NCBI GenBank assembly: GCA_023375785.1 | Contig: SZWC01001622.1 | Coordinates: 135,359 to 199,358, forward strand | Length of the DNA: 64,000 nt | Reading direction: 5' to 3' | DNA from: Penium margaritaceum | Lineage: Eukaryota; Streptophyta; Zygnematophyceae; Desmidiales; Peniaceae | Shown: positions 1-9,761 of the stretch, in pieces | Numbering within the stretch: position 1 is the stretch's first letter | Layout: the number at the start of each line of letters is the position of its first letter | Translations under genes and position numbers: made by a program | The notes under the pieces: generated by a model | Seen by the model: the letters and a program-made list of their open reading frames with translations, nothing else | Database searches by the model: none | What the model was told of the DNA's origin: nothing

Positions 1-30
1 AGGAGGAGGAGGAGGAGGAGGAGGAGGAGA
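1..30. repeat. AGG trinucleotide microsatellite
   Basis: About ten AGG units open the window, cut by the window edge so the true length is unknown. The same purine-rich triplet class (TCC/GGA) recurs around the N gap at 16.1-16.5 kb. Confidence 0.95.
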
Positions 31-2560
31 GACGACTAGTCTTCGTCCTCCTGGAGGAAGGCGACGAAGTGCGGGGGTGCGTACGGTCGTGTCCTGGTTC
101 GTTTGCAGTGGTAAAAGGGGTGCGCTCTTCTGCTGTCTTGCTCTTTTGCTCGCTGGCTTGGACGCCCAAGCCAGCGAGGCTAGCCATGCGAAGTGGCCCT
201 GCCAAGCCCATCCTGGTTCAACGCAGTCACATGCGAGTGAACACCTTGCCGTGCGTTGGCGTCCCGCACGTGTGAATCCAGATGCGGCACTCGGCCGCAT
301 ACGACCCAACATTTGTTTCCGGATGCGAACAAGGACGGGGCGGACCGAAGGTCACCATTTCACTGTGAAAATGTAGACTACTCTCTTTGGTTCCGTCCCC
401 CAATTTTCTCTCTCGTGAGTTTTCCCCGTAATTTGCATTCGCAACCGGCGACAGATCGAACGAACGGAGGTCGGAGAGGGCACGGCATCCGCCAGTTCTT
501 GGACGACTCCCCTCCGTTTTCCGGAGCAGATGTGACCCCATCTGCGGCAGTCTTCTTCATACATGCAGTATTGTTATTATCAGTGGATGGCAGCACCACC
601 TGCATGGTTGCATCTCCACACAATCGCGTTGCATCCTCACACGCGCGCAAGCACGCACGCCCATGCAGGGAGGCCGCCAGGTCTGCCACCCCATGGCCGT
701 GTAAACCGTCCCACGCTGCGCCGAGCCTGGTTCCGCACGAACGAACCAACCAACCAGCGCACACCTCCATTGGAGCAAGCCGGTGCAGCAACTGTAGTCG
801 CGGCAGGGGTCCTATTACTCCTGTCGCAAGAGCTCTTGCTGCAGGTACTGGTGCTGCTGCTGGAGCTCATGCTTCGACTGCTGCGGCTGCAGCATGTCTC
901 GCCCGACGGACGATTTGTTGCATCATTTGGATGATGCAGCATTTTTTTTTCTGCAGCAGTATAGCTTTGCTGCAGCCCGCAAAACAAGCCGCAGGAAAGG
1001 CTTTGCTTCTACACGACATTCTGCCGCCGTAGCAGGGCAGTTCCAGATCCAGCGGAACAAGCGTGCGAACCCGCAAGTGAACGGTGGCGATGGCTGGTGG
1101 CTGGGAGCAGGTAGGATCCCAAAGCTGCTCCCCGCCCCTTGCATGGCACAGAAGCCACGGATCGCCGGTCTCTGCTCACGTGAATGAAGCTGGCTCCTTT
1201 CCATTCAGCACCCCCCCCCCCCCCCCCCCCCCGCCCCCCTCGCTCTTTTCTCCGGCTTGCTTCACCCGGAGCGCCTCTTTCTCCGACCGCTCTGGCAGCC
1301 AGAGCGAAGCCAGAGAGGCTTCTTCGTTCCCCCGACCGCCTTCCGCCCAGGGCGCCTTTCGCCGGATCTGAATCTTTGTCGAGCGAGCGCCCGCAGAGCC
1401 CGGAAGCCAGCTAGCCCCAATGTTCTGCAAAACGGCCGTGACACGTTTCTGGGCGAAGGCTCTTTGCGACGAGGGGCGATTGCGTTGAAGGCCGCAGCGA
1501 AAGGCAATTGCTCTTTCATAGGGCATGACGCGACGAGCACGCCAGATTTCCTCTTGGCCTCGCCAAATCGGATCGGCCTGGCGTTTGCAGCCCATCTCCG
1601 CACGACCAGCCTAACATCGGGCGTATCGAAACGCCAGCGCCACCTGCACTGACACACTGGCTGCTCGTCCTTCTCCGCTGGGAGTCGGATTGGCTGCAGC
1701 TGCATAAAGGGGTAACAGGGGCTGCTTGCAGCCAGCCTGCGCGCACACGCGAGCGGACCCAAAAGCTGGCAGGCTGGCGGGTTGGCGGACGGCCCTGCAG
1801 CGGATGGCTTGGGGCGAAGGCCAGTGGGGGTGTAGTCCGTGCGAGGCACGGGAGGCAAGGCTAGGCACACGACAACGTCATCTGGCGGGCTCTTCTGGCT
1901 GGTGGAATCCGACCCGCGCTTTTCTCGGCAGTCCCCAGGCTAGCTGTCCGGCCAGCTCAGCCTTATCCACTCCCGTCCGAGTTTCGCGCCCAAACGGGAA
2001 TGCCCCCCCACCGCGCCGCGCGCTCTCGACCTGAATTATCCGCCGATTCCTTTCGTCCTGCCGAAGTGGGCTCGTGTAAGGGTGGCTTACGCCGTGATGC
2101 ACATGCCGGTACATACATCCTCTGCGGCGCAATTCCAGAGACACATGACAGCACATACCGTACCATGCCCCTGTCCGCGCTTTCACCATTGATGAGGCAT
2201 GGGTTCTCTCCTGCCACATATTGGCTCCTTCTCTGGGATCGCGTCTTTGATGTGAGAGGTGTCTTTGATGATGTGTTATGCAGTCTTCACGACGCACTCC
2301 CGTTATCAAACTCCACTTTGCGAGGAGGTTCTCAAGCAAATAATCTGAAGTTCACCCCCAACATCAGAAGCATAAAACCGATTTCCTCCAGGACTAACCA
2401 GGTGATGACGTCAGCCTACGTCCCATCGGCTGGGTCGACTGGCAAACAGCCCGCCCCCATGCAGAGCAGCCTCATTATGAGCCCTCACAGCGGCTCGTGC
2501 TGCGGCTCGTCGGTCTCAGAGCTTGGAACGAGCCATTGACCTTCAGCCATGTCAATGCGG
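31..2560. other. GC-rich unassigned region, no recognised gene
   Basis: The stretch is GC-rich with many overlapping open frames on both strands, which is what GC-rich non-coding DNA gives; none shows a domain or motif I recognise. It contains CTG/CAG-rich triplet runs near 780-900, a T run near 942 and the poly-C tract at 1211. It could be a promoter/5' region or first exons of a gene to the left of the window, but nothing here proves that. Confidence 0.4.
1211..1239. repeat. poly-C tract
   Basis: Twenty-two consecutive C, one G, then six more C. The complementary strand is a G run able to form G-quadruplexes; the length is likely unstable in sequencing. A longer G run lies at 17493. Confidence 0.95.
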
Positions 2561-3368
2561 CCACTAAACATTACAGAGTCGAACAGAACTTATTCTGTTT
2601 TCTTGTGACCCGCGTCGTACCTGGCTGCTATGGAGCTAGCACACAACCCAGACAAGCCCGCTGGCTAATCTAGCTGCTCATGCAGACACTAACTTAAACT
2701 AAATAAAGATGTGGGCAAATTCACCACAGGTTAGAGCTAGAAAATAATCTTAGGAGGGCCTGAGGATCCGCTTAAATTAATTTGCAAAATTCATAAGGGG
2801 TGATAAGAGTGATGCATGACAACGTTCGAGATGATTCTAACTTTCTTCCGTCTCTTTATTCATTTTATGAATGATAGTAAAAAAAATATTACATATATCT
2901 ATTTTCTGAGATAAATTTCAAGAAACTAATTGTAGAGGAAGGAAGGGCACATGATTTACCAAGCATTCCTGTTAAAAAAGGTAGGAGAATTTCAATCTCT
3001 TCATAATGATTTCTAGGTGAAATTTCTAACAGTCTGGACACGATTATGAAAACCTTAGAGGTTCTATCAAGGCCAAAGGCATGGTAATGGTTGCTGAGAA
3101 AGGATGCGATGAGATGTAACCTCGTACACATGAGACTCCCATTGACATGAACCCCATTGTTCATACAACATGTTTTTTATCCTTCTAATTGCATTTTAAT
3201 AAGACGGAATCTTGCTTAGTACAGGGCTCAACCCAACCCTTATAACAAAATTTGAGTAAAAAAGGGTAGAAGATAAGGATGGATTAACCATGATGTAGAA
3301 AAAGAAGATGGAGACAACAGCAAAAGCTTGTGTGAGCAATCAAACATGTGCATACTGAATCTCATGTT
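2561..3368. other. AT-rich spacer, one small doubtful ORF
   Basis: AT-rich DNA up to the target site of copia element C. The only frame of note is a 91-codon minus-strand ORF (2889-3164) of ordinary amino-acid composition; I recognise no domain in it and see no supporting signal, so it is not called as a gene. Confidence 0.35.
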
Positions 3369-3373
3369 ACTAG

Positions 3374-3821
3374 TGAGAAGATTCCAGGAAGCTTCCTAGC
3401 CTTTCTACTTGCTAGCCTGACAGCACGGGTCTGGCTGGTTGACACACAAGTCATGCAAGGGACAGCAAGGGTAGGGAGAGACACGTGCACTTGTATCTCA
3501 AGCTTCAACTGAAGTTAATGCAGAGATAAATAACAAATGAAAGGTCCACAACTTAAATAGCCGCCGTGGCTCACGGCGGGTGGCGCACACGGCGGTGCCT
3601 GTCAAACCTGAACCGGCCCAAAACCACTGTTTTGGCCATAATTCTGCGCACAAGCGTCCAAACGGAGCGCCGTCTGATCCTACGGATGCACGACGAAAGA
3701 CAGACCCAACGACTGGTCACACGCCTACGTCCGGGAACAGCCGAAGAGTGTAAGAAAACAAACATGTAAATCAGCCTGGTAGGGCTGTCCACCGAGAAAA
3801 TCCTGAAGACCTCCAAACGTA
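3374..3821 (-). repeat. 3' LTR of copia C (incomplete)
   Basis: Matches the first ~448 bases of the right LTR (8199 onward) and starts with TGAGAAGATTCC in plus orientation. It stops at the N at 3822, where sequence jumps directly into reverse transcriptase, so the outer U3 part is missing. Confidence 0.93.
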
Positions 3822-3822
3822 N

Positions 3823-6800
3823 GCGAGTAGGTTGACAGCGAACGCAATGTCGGGACGCGTGGTCGTGGCCAAGTACATCAGTGAGCCAATGATGCGCAAG
3901 TACAGGGTCACGTCCACAGTCTCGCCCAGATCGGCTGGGTCTGTCACCTTCAGGGCGTCCTGCCCGTCGGGAGTGATGGGTGACGAGGCGGCGGGAACAG
4001 CGCCAAGGAGGTCAGCAAACCGCTCCCCCACAACCTGTGCATATCGTGCCTGATGGAGGAGGAGTGTCCGTCGACGACGATCACGCACAATCTCCATCCC
4101 GAGGAAAACAGCCGCTGGACCAAGGTCCTTCATCCTGTAGGCGGCCTGCAGGACCGCCTTGGCCTCCTTCACGGCCTCCAGTGAAGGAGACGCAATCAGG
4201 AGATCGTCCACATACACCAGAATGGCAGTGAGGTGCTCGGCTGTCCGTCGGATGAAAAGTGACGGGTCGGCATCACTCTGGACGTACTCGGCCTGAGTGA
4301 GGGTGCGAGTGATCTCTCGGTTCCAGCACCGGGGCGACAGCTTCAGGCCATACAAGGCCTTGCGCAAGCGCCAGACCTTGTTGCCTTCGACATCAAACCC
4401 AGGTGGCTGGACCATGTAGATCTCCTCCTCCAAGGTGCCGTGGAGGAACACATTTTTCACATCCATCTGGTACAGCTCCCAGTCATGGTGAGCGACCACA
4501 CCAAGCAGCGCGCAAGCTGTGGTCATGCGGCCAACAGGGGCAAAGATGTCAGTGAAGTCGATCCCCTCAACCTGAGAGAATCCCTTGGCAGTCAAGCGGG
4601 CCTTACAGCGGTCCAGTGAGCCGTCAGGCTTCACCTTCTTGCGGAAGACCCACTTGGCCTGCACGACCTTCCTTCCCTCAGGACGGTCGACCAGCTCAAA
4701 GACTCCGTGCTCCCGGATGGCCTTGAGCTCGTCCTCACAGGCGGCCCGCCACTGCTCAACATCCTCTCCTGAGAGAGCCTCCTTTAACGTGTCTGGATCA
4801 CGGACCGTCAAAGGGGAGCTCCGGGTGGCCAGGACACATGCCTCATGGGTCGGACGGACCGCAACTAGGTCAGCGGCAGCTGCCTGTGTAGCCTCGTGCT
4901 CGTCAGCGATCAGCTGGTACCTAATGGGACAACCTGGGTGCACCTCCGTGTAGGTGCCTTGGACACTTAGGCCGAGAGCCTTTGTGCCAGGGTCACCACT
5001 GTGCACGCTGCGCGTGCGTCGTCTGGGTGGCGCAACCGCAGTCAAAGGTGCTCGTGAGGCTAGTGGGCGGAGACGCCCACCTGGTCCACGGGAGTAGCCC
5101 GAGTCTGAGCTGACCGACGGTTCTGGCACAGGGAGGGCAGGTGCTGTCTCTGGAGACGCTGCAGGCGTGGGCGAGACAGGCGCGGCAGGCGCGAGCGAAA
5201 CAGGCGCTGCAGGCACGGATGAGACGGTCGCGGCAAGCGCGGGCGAGACAGTCGCGGCGGGCGCGGGTGAGGCAGGCGCCGCAGGCGAAGAGGCGGCAGG
5301 TGCAGCCCCGGCAGGCAAAGCAGGCGCTGCAGGTGCGGGCGAAGCAGGCGCTGTAGGTGCAGGCGAAGCAGGCGCTGCAGGTGCGGACGAAGCAGGCGCT
5401 ACAGGTGCGGGCGAGGCAGTCGCGGGAGGCACAGGCGAGGCAGTCGCGGTGGGCGCGGGTGAGGCAGGCGCAGCAGGCGCAGGCGAGACAGTCGTGGCGG
5501 GCGCAAGTGGGGCAGGCCTAGAGACTGCAGGCCCGACAGCAATGATGGCCGGGTCAATGATGGCCAGCGACGGTCCCACCCCGGAGGCACCCCGGACGGA
5601 CTCACCCTGTGGGGTAGACTTCCCCATCCGACGGGAGGCCTCACAGGTGGGAACGTGAGACGCTGCCTGGGTGAGAGCGGGCTGTGTACGAATGAGCCTG
5701 GACACAGTGTCCGTGCTCACATGACACAGGCGCCGATGTAACAGGTGCTGGTGGTCAGGTGACAACACCCCCGTGACAAAGACGCGGGCAGATGAGCAAG
5801 GGGAAGAGTCAGGAGCAGAGCAGCGCACGATGCGATACAGGTCATCCACAACAGAGGCACGCAACACAACCGTGGATGTGTCAAGTGCAGTGATCGTGGC
5901 ATCATCAATGGAGTGGTGAATAGAGAGACCCATCCTCGTGCAGGCACGGACAAAGAGCAGGCTGAGCTCGAGATCAGGCACGAAAAGCACGTCAGAAAGA
6001 TACACGGGACCAGACGGACCATCGAACCGTACGACCCCTGTCCCCTGAACAGGTAGTGACTGCCCAGAACCTGTTCGCACTGACCGAACAGACCCAACGG
6101 GACCAAGCACAACAAAGGCGGTACGGTCGCAGGTCATGTGGTGAGTGGCCCCTGAGTCAATGATCCAGTGGCCACTCGCCTCACGACCTGTGGTGGTCAC
6201 GGTACAACGAGCAACGGAGCACGCTGCCTCTGCTGGACGCTCAACAGGTGTGGCAGGACAGCGGGACAATGCACGACGATGCGACTCATCCAACCACTCT
6301 ATGCTGTCAGACTCATCCTCACGAGGCGACGTAGCCCCCCCACAAGTACGACCACGTGCCACAAACACAGATGGACAGTCAGTCTGTGGACCACTCGGCT
6401 GTGACAGCATACTCGCACCTCCCTGTGAGCGAAGTGCCAGCAGTCGACGTAGCTCCGCGATGGTCTGGTCCCTCGGGTCCGGCGTGGTACTCCACCCGGA
6501 TGGCGGAGGATCTGCCGACGGTGCTGCCCCCGAGGTCGCTCCGGCACGGGCTGCTGCTCCAGTGCGGATCCGCTCCTCGTGGGCTGCCTGAAGACCGCGG
6601 GTGATCCTCGCCCAGTCCAGCTCCTGCTGACACTCAGTGTAGCGATGAGGTCCGCCGCAGTTGTGGCAGCGGACCGCCCGTCCGGTGCCACCGGAAGGCT
6701 GCTGCGGTCCCTTCTTCTTCTTCCCCTTCTTCCCCTTCACGGCTGCTGTAGTGTTTGTCGGAGTAGCAGGGGAGGAAGCGGGAGAGGCAGAAGTGGAGCT

Positions 6801-6965
6801 GGTGGGGGTGAAGGTGGACGAAGGTGTGGAAGGCGTAGAGGACGTCGCTCCCACTGCTGCTGCGGCCATGGCGCCCTGCTGATGCGCGCGGGCTGCCTCG
6901 TCAGCTGTCGCGACCTGGATGAAGTGCCGCTGCGCCCAGGGCAACAGCTGCAGGGTGTCGAACAT
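3823..6965 (-). pseudogene. copia C Gag C-term/Pol polyprotein lacking integrase core and RNase H
   Basis: One uninterrupted minus-strand frame of over 1,000 codons, truncated at the N at 3822 just after the reverse-transcriptase signature TRPDIAFAVNLL. Visible in order: the end of the Gag capsid-like region; a Lys-rich stretch; a zinc knuckle CHNCGGPHRYTEC (~6630-6668); the aspartic protease motif DSGATHHMTC (DSGA at 6147-6158); a pre-integrase HRRLCHVS (~5730); a Pro/Ala/Ser linker of 8-residue repeats; then reverse transcriptase with a complete YVDD (4203-4214). The linker follows the pre-integrase directly (~5655-5670), so the whole DDE core is missing, yet the frame stays open. The family normally carries integrase between those points, as element A does. 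It cannot integrate by itself as read. Confidence 0.85.
5160..5520. repeat. 24-bp tandem repeats in the copia C linker
   Basis: About 14 imperfect 24-bp units encode the octapeptide-like repeat APASPAPA on the minus strand, between pre-integrase and reverse transcriptase. The antisense reading gives a long Gly/Ala-rich open frame that is only a shadow. Element A has a shorter, non-repeated Pro/Ser/Thr linker here, so the array expanded in C. Confidence 0.85.
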
Positions 6966-6983
6966 GGACGCGAGGACGTCCTA

Positions 6984-7418
6984 GTCGAGGCGGGAGAAGG
7001 TGTGAGTGAGCTCGGGGCGCACTCCCAGCATGATGGTGTCCAGCGCCCAGAGCTGAGAGCCGCCTCCGGTGCCCAGACGAGTGTACAGGCGCATGGCCCG
7101 ACGCCAATAATCAGCTGCTGACTCCGAAGATCCCTGATGANTGGACTCTCGTCTCTGCGCAGGGGCGGCAGTGGGGCCAGCAGACTCCTGGGCCGATGGG
7201 GTTGCCTCTCTCTCTCTCCTGGGCTGATGTCCCGGTGTCCCAGACAGAGAGACCAAGGCATCGCGGATCTGTCGCAGCGTAGCTGACTGCTCATCCTGGC
7301 GCTGGCGGAGTGACGACTGCTCCACCAGCAGGAAGTCAATCGCCTTTGAGCGTGGGCTGCAACCCCCGCTCGTGACGGTGTCCTCCAGCTCCTTGTCCTT
7401 GGAGCTGCTCGGCTCCAT
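6984..7418 (-). pseudogene. copia C Gag N-terminal part
   Basis: Same frame as the downstream polyprotein, separated from it by one in-frame TAG (6981-6983). It starts at an ATG whose product begins MEPSSSKDKE, followed by a Gln/Arg-rich helical stretch matching the N-terminus of element A Gag, and ends with the capsid-like segment RLYTRLGTGGGSQLWALD. An N at 7141 lies where roughly 150 residues found in element A are missing, so the gap is probably a collapsed join. An upstream in-frame ATG (7469) would add 17 residues; the start chosen is the one supported by homology. Confidence 0.75.
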
Positions 7419-8186
7419 GCTGAGGCGGTGCGAAAGTCGTCCGAACGCAGAACCGTCAGCGTTTCTCACCGATTTAGGACAGTGGCAAAAGTCGACCTTC
7501 TGACCAAAAAATCGGCTAAGTGCTGAAAATTTAAAAATTTAAATTTTCACCACTTAAAATTTGAAGGTTGTCCAAATGAAGCAAAATTTGGACCACAGAG
7601 GCGTGTGAGGATGTTGAAGACAATGGTGAAATTTTCGTCTTCAAAAAGTGGGGAAAAAGGCCAAAACGACCTGATTTTGTGCTCAGGCCGAAAAAATGAA
7701 AAATTCAAATCAGTGATGCGGAACGGTGAATGCTGGAGGCTACAGANCTCCACGTCCGTGCGGCTTCCAGGAAGCTGCACGGCTGGAGTCAGCACCTACA
7801 AAAGGTACTGGTGCCTCTGGTGCCTGAGTGGCCACGGCCGCCGCTGCTGCTGTTGCTCGCTGATGGTGCTGTTGCTCGCCCGGTTTGCGGCTCCAAGTCG
7901 CCACACGGGCGGCCTCGGACCGGCTGCTGCTACGCGCAAGGGCTCCAACGGCCTCAAGCCGTTGTGACACGCTGCAGCTGCAGAACGAACCTGCCGTTGC
8001 GGTTTCTGACGCATCAGGATGATGGCATATGCGTCGCTGCATGCTCTTGTCGCTTCAAGCGACTCAGGGTGGTGATGGGTCCAACCATGACCTGCTGCTG
8101 CTGCTGTGGGTTGTTGCCACTGCTGCTCCTCACTGCTGCTGCAGCTGCTGCGTCTCTGCTGCGCAGCACGACGAGCACTGGCTCGC
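7419..8186 (-). other. copia C 5' leader
   Basis: Untranslated leader between PBS and gag start. The part nearest the PBS (~7800-8180) is rich in GCTGCTG-type triplets, like the leaders of elements A and B. The part at 7500-7740 is AT-rich and contains a near-palindromic AAATTT cluster (~7525-7550). An N at 7746 separates the two, so the leader may be incomplete. Confidence 0.6.
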
Positions 8187-8198
8187 CTGCTCTGATAC
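8187..8198 (-). other. primer-binding site of copia C
   Basis: Plus strand reads GCTCTGATACCA, so the minus strand is TGGTATCAGAGC, the usual plant copia complement of the initiator-Met tRNA 3' end. It directly abuts the LTR, which fixes element orientation. Confidence 0.93.
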
Positions 8199-8834
8199 CA
8201 TGAGAAGATTCCAGGAAGCTTCCTAGCCTTTCTGCTTGCTAGCCTGACAGCACGGGTCTGGCTGGTTGACACACAGGTCATGCAAGGGACAGCAAGGGTA
8301 GGGAGAGACACGTGCACTTGTATCTCAAGCTTCAACTGAAGTCAATGCAGAGAGGAACAACAAATGACAGGTCCACAACATAAATAGCCGCCGTGGCTCA
8401 CGGCGGGTGGCGCACACAGCGGTGCCTGTCAAACCTGAACCGGCCCAAAACCACTATTTTGGCCATAATTCTGCGCACAAGCGTCCAAACGGAGCGCCGT
8501 CTGATCCTACGGATGCACAACAAAAAGACAGACACAATGACTGGTCACACGCCTACGTCCGGGAACAGCCGGAGAGTGTAAGAAAACAAACATGTAAATC
8601 AGCCTGGCAGGGCTGTCCACCGAGAAAATCCTGAAGACCTCCAAACGTAGTCCGTGGGCTGTGGGAGCCCTTTGGTACACTGGGTAGGCTGCCAGGCTGC
8701 CTCCAGCGGGTGGAGCATCACCTCAGGGAACTCTGTCTCCAGCTGGGTCCGCCTCAAGGATCTGCACGAGCATGGACACGGCCGAGTGGTCATAACCAAC
8801 TGTACAACTGTGTATGACTGACAACATCACAACA
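8199..8834 (-). repeat. 5' LTR of copia C (complete, 636 bp)
   Basis: On the minus strand it begins TGTTGTGATGTTGTCAG and ends ATCTTCTCA, the TG...CA ends of an LTR. It is homologous to the 646-bp LTR of element A. Promoter activity would drive minus-strand transcription through the element; no TATA box was assigned. Confidence 0.93.
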
Positions 8835-8839
8835 ACTAG

Positions 8840-9409
8840 GGCGGAATCATTGGGGCTCACATGAAAATGAACTACAAAACCACAAGTCAAGAACATGGTA
8901 GATTAAAGCAACTCGTAAATCGTTAGTGACAGTACTTCTATGTCAAGCGTTAGTATTCCAATTTCATTCAGTAAAACATGATGAAGAAAAATAAGGCATC
9001 GTCAAATTCTTGGGAGCTCGTCGGGCATGACACGTGAGAAGTCACGACGTCACAAGTCCAGGCGAGAAACCCTGGGCATAAATAAGGATGTTGAGAATAG
9101 AAAACAAATATTTAGGTTGTGGTTAGCAAGGTCGATCGTAGACAAGAAGATCTGCACGTGAGTATGGAATTTCAACAGTCATGAGATGTGGCCAAGGTCT
9201 GTACAAAATGTCAAAAGGAAAGATCGGAGGTAACATGCAATGGGTTGTAAGGAAAGAACAGCACACCGATGTAGGTTTAGGGACTCATGTATGACAATGG
9301 CCAAACATCTTCTCCCTTCTTGAATATCCTGATGCGTTTTGTATAGTTTATTAATGGCGGAAAATTATTCATTGTTCATGTAATCGACAATTTCTCAAGT
9401 TGTCATTGG
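8840..9409. other. unassigned spacer
   Basis: AT-leaning sequence between element C and TRIM-1. I see no coding frame, repeat or regulatory signal that I can support. Confidence 0.4.
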
Positions 9410-9761
9410 TGTAATGGATTGGACAAAATCCTTGGCCAACTAGGCCACACCATGGTGCTTCAAGGTCTCTGACCCTCAAGCCATTCCGTCCAACCACTCG
9501 TAGACTGGGGACCCCTGCTCGAGCAACATGACGCCAGCCTCACATAACATCCCCCCCGTTAGGAGTTCGCCACCCTCCGCATGCGCATATTGAACTCGAA
9601 CCCCCATGCTCTGATACCAGTATAACGTATCTGACGCAATCCTTGACCGACTAGGCCATAACCCCATTCCTTGAGGGTATTCGACCCTCAAGCCATCCTG
9701 TCCAACCGCCCACAAGCCAGGGATCCCCACTCGAGCCATGTGGCGCCAGCCACGTGCTACA
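9410..9761 (-). mobile_element. TRIM-1, miniature LTR retrotransposon
   Basis: Two ~140-bp terminal repeats (9410-9549 and 9621-9761) flank a ~70-bp internal part that holds only priming sites. GCTCTGATACCA (initiator-Met PBS complement) lies one base before the right repeat, and a C-rich run (polypurine on the minus strand) follows the left repeat. Each repeat holds a hairpin around GAGGGT...ACCCTC. It is the same family as 18665-19075 and 43452-43856. The right repeat starts TA instead of TG, and I see no clean target duplication, so this is an older copy. It has no coding capacity; it would need proteins from another element. Confidence 0.75.

Larger units (their letters stand above)
3374..8834 (-). 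mobile_element. Ty1/copia LTR retrotransposon, element C, deleted
   Basis: LTRs at 3374-3821 and 8199-8834 flank a gag-pol region read on the minus strand. The 5-bp duplication ACTAG is perfect (3369-3373 and 8835-8839). A primer-binding site matching TGGTATCAGAGC on the minus strand abuts the right LTR at 8187-8198. Domain order is copia-like (Gag, protease, pre-integrase, reverse transcriptase). The integrase core, RNase H, polypurine tract and about 190 bp of the 3' LTR are absent. The last three losses fall at a single N (3822), so they may be assembly collapse; the integrase loss is not at an N. The LTRs align end to end with those of element A, so they are one family. About 20 differences over the ~448 shared LTR bases, counted by eye, make it the youngest element here. 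Confidence 0.93.

Noticed and set aside
256-1032. 258-codon plus-strand frame
   Set aside because: Ala/Cys/His-rich translation of GC-rich DNA with open frames on all sides and no motif.
5141-5658. Long plus-strand Gly/Ala-rich frames (5141-5356, 5167-5658)
   Set aside because: They are antisense shadows of the 24-bp Pro/Ala/Ser repeats in the copia C linker.
6579-7121. 180-codon plus-strand frame
   Set aside because: It lies antisense to copia C Gag, which has recognisable motifs.
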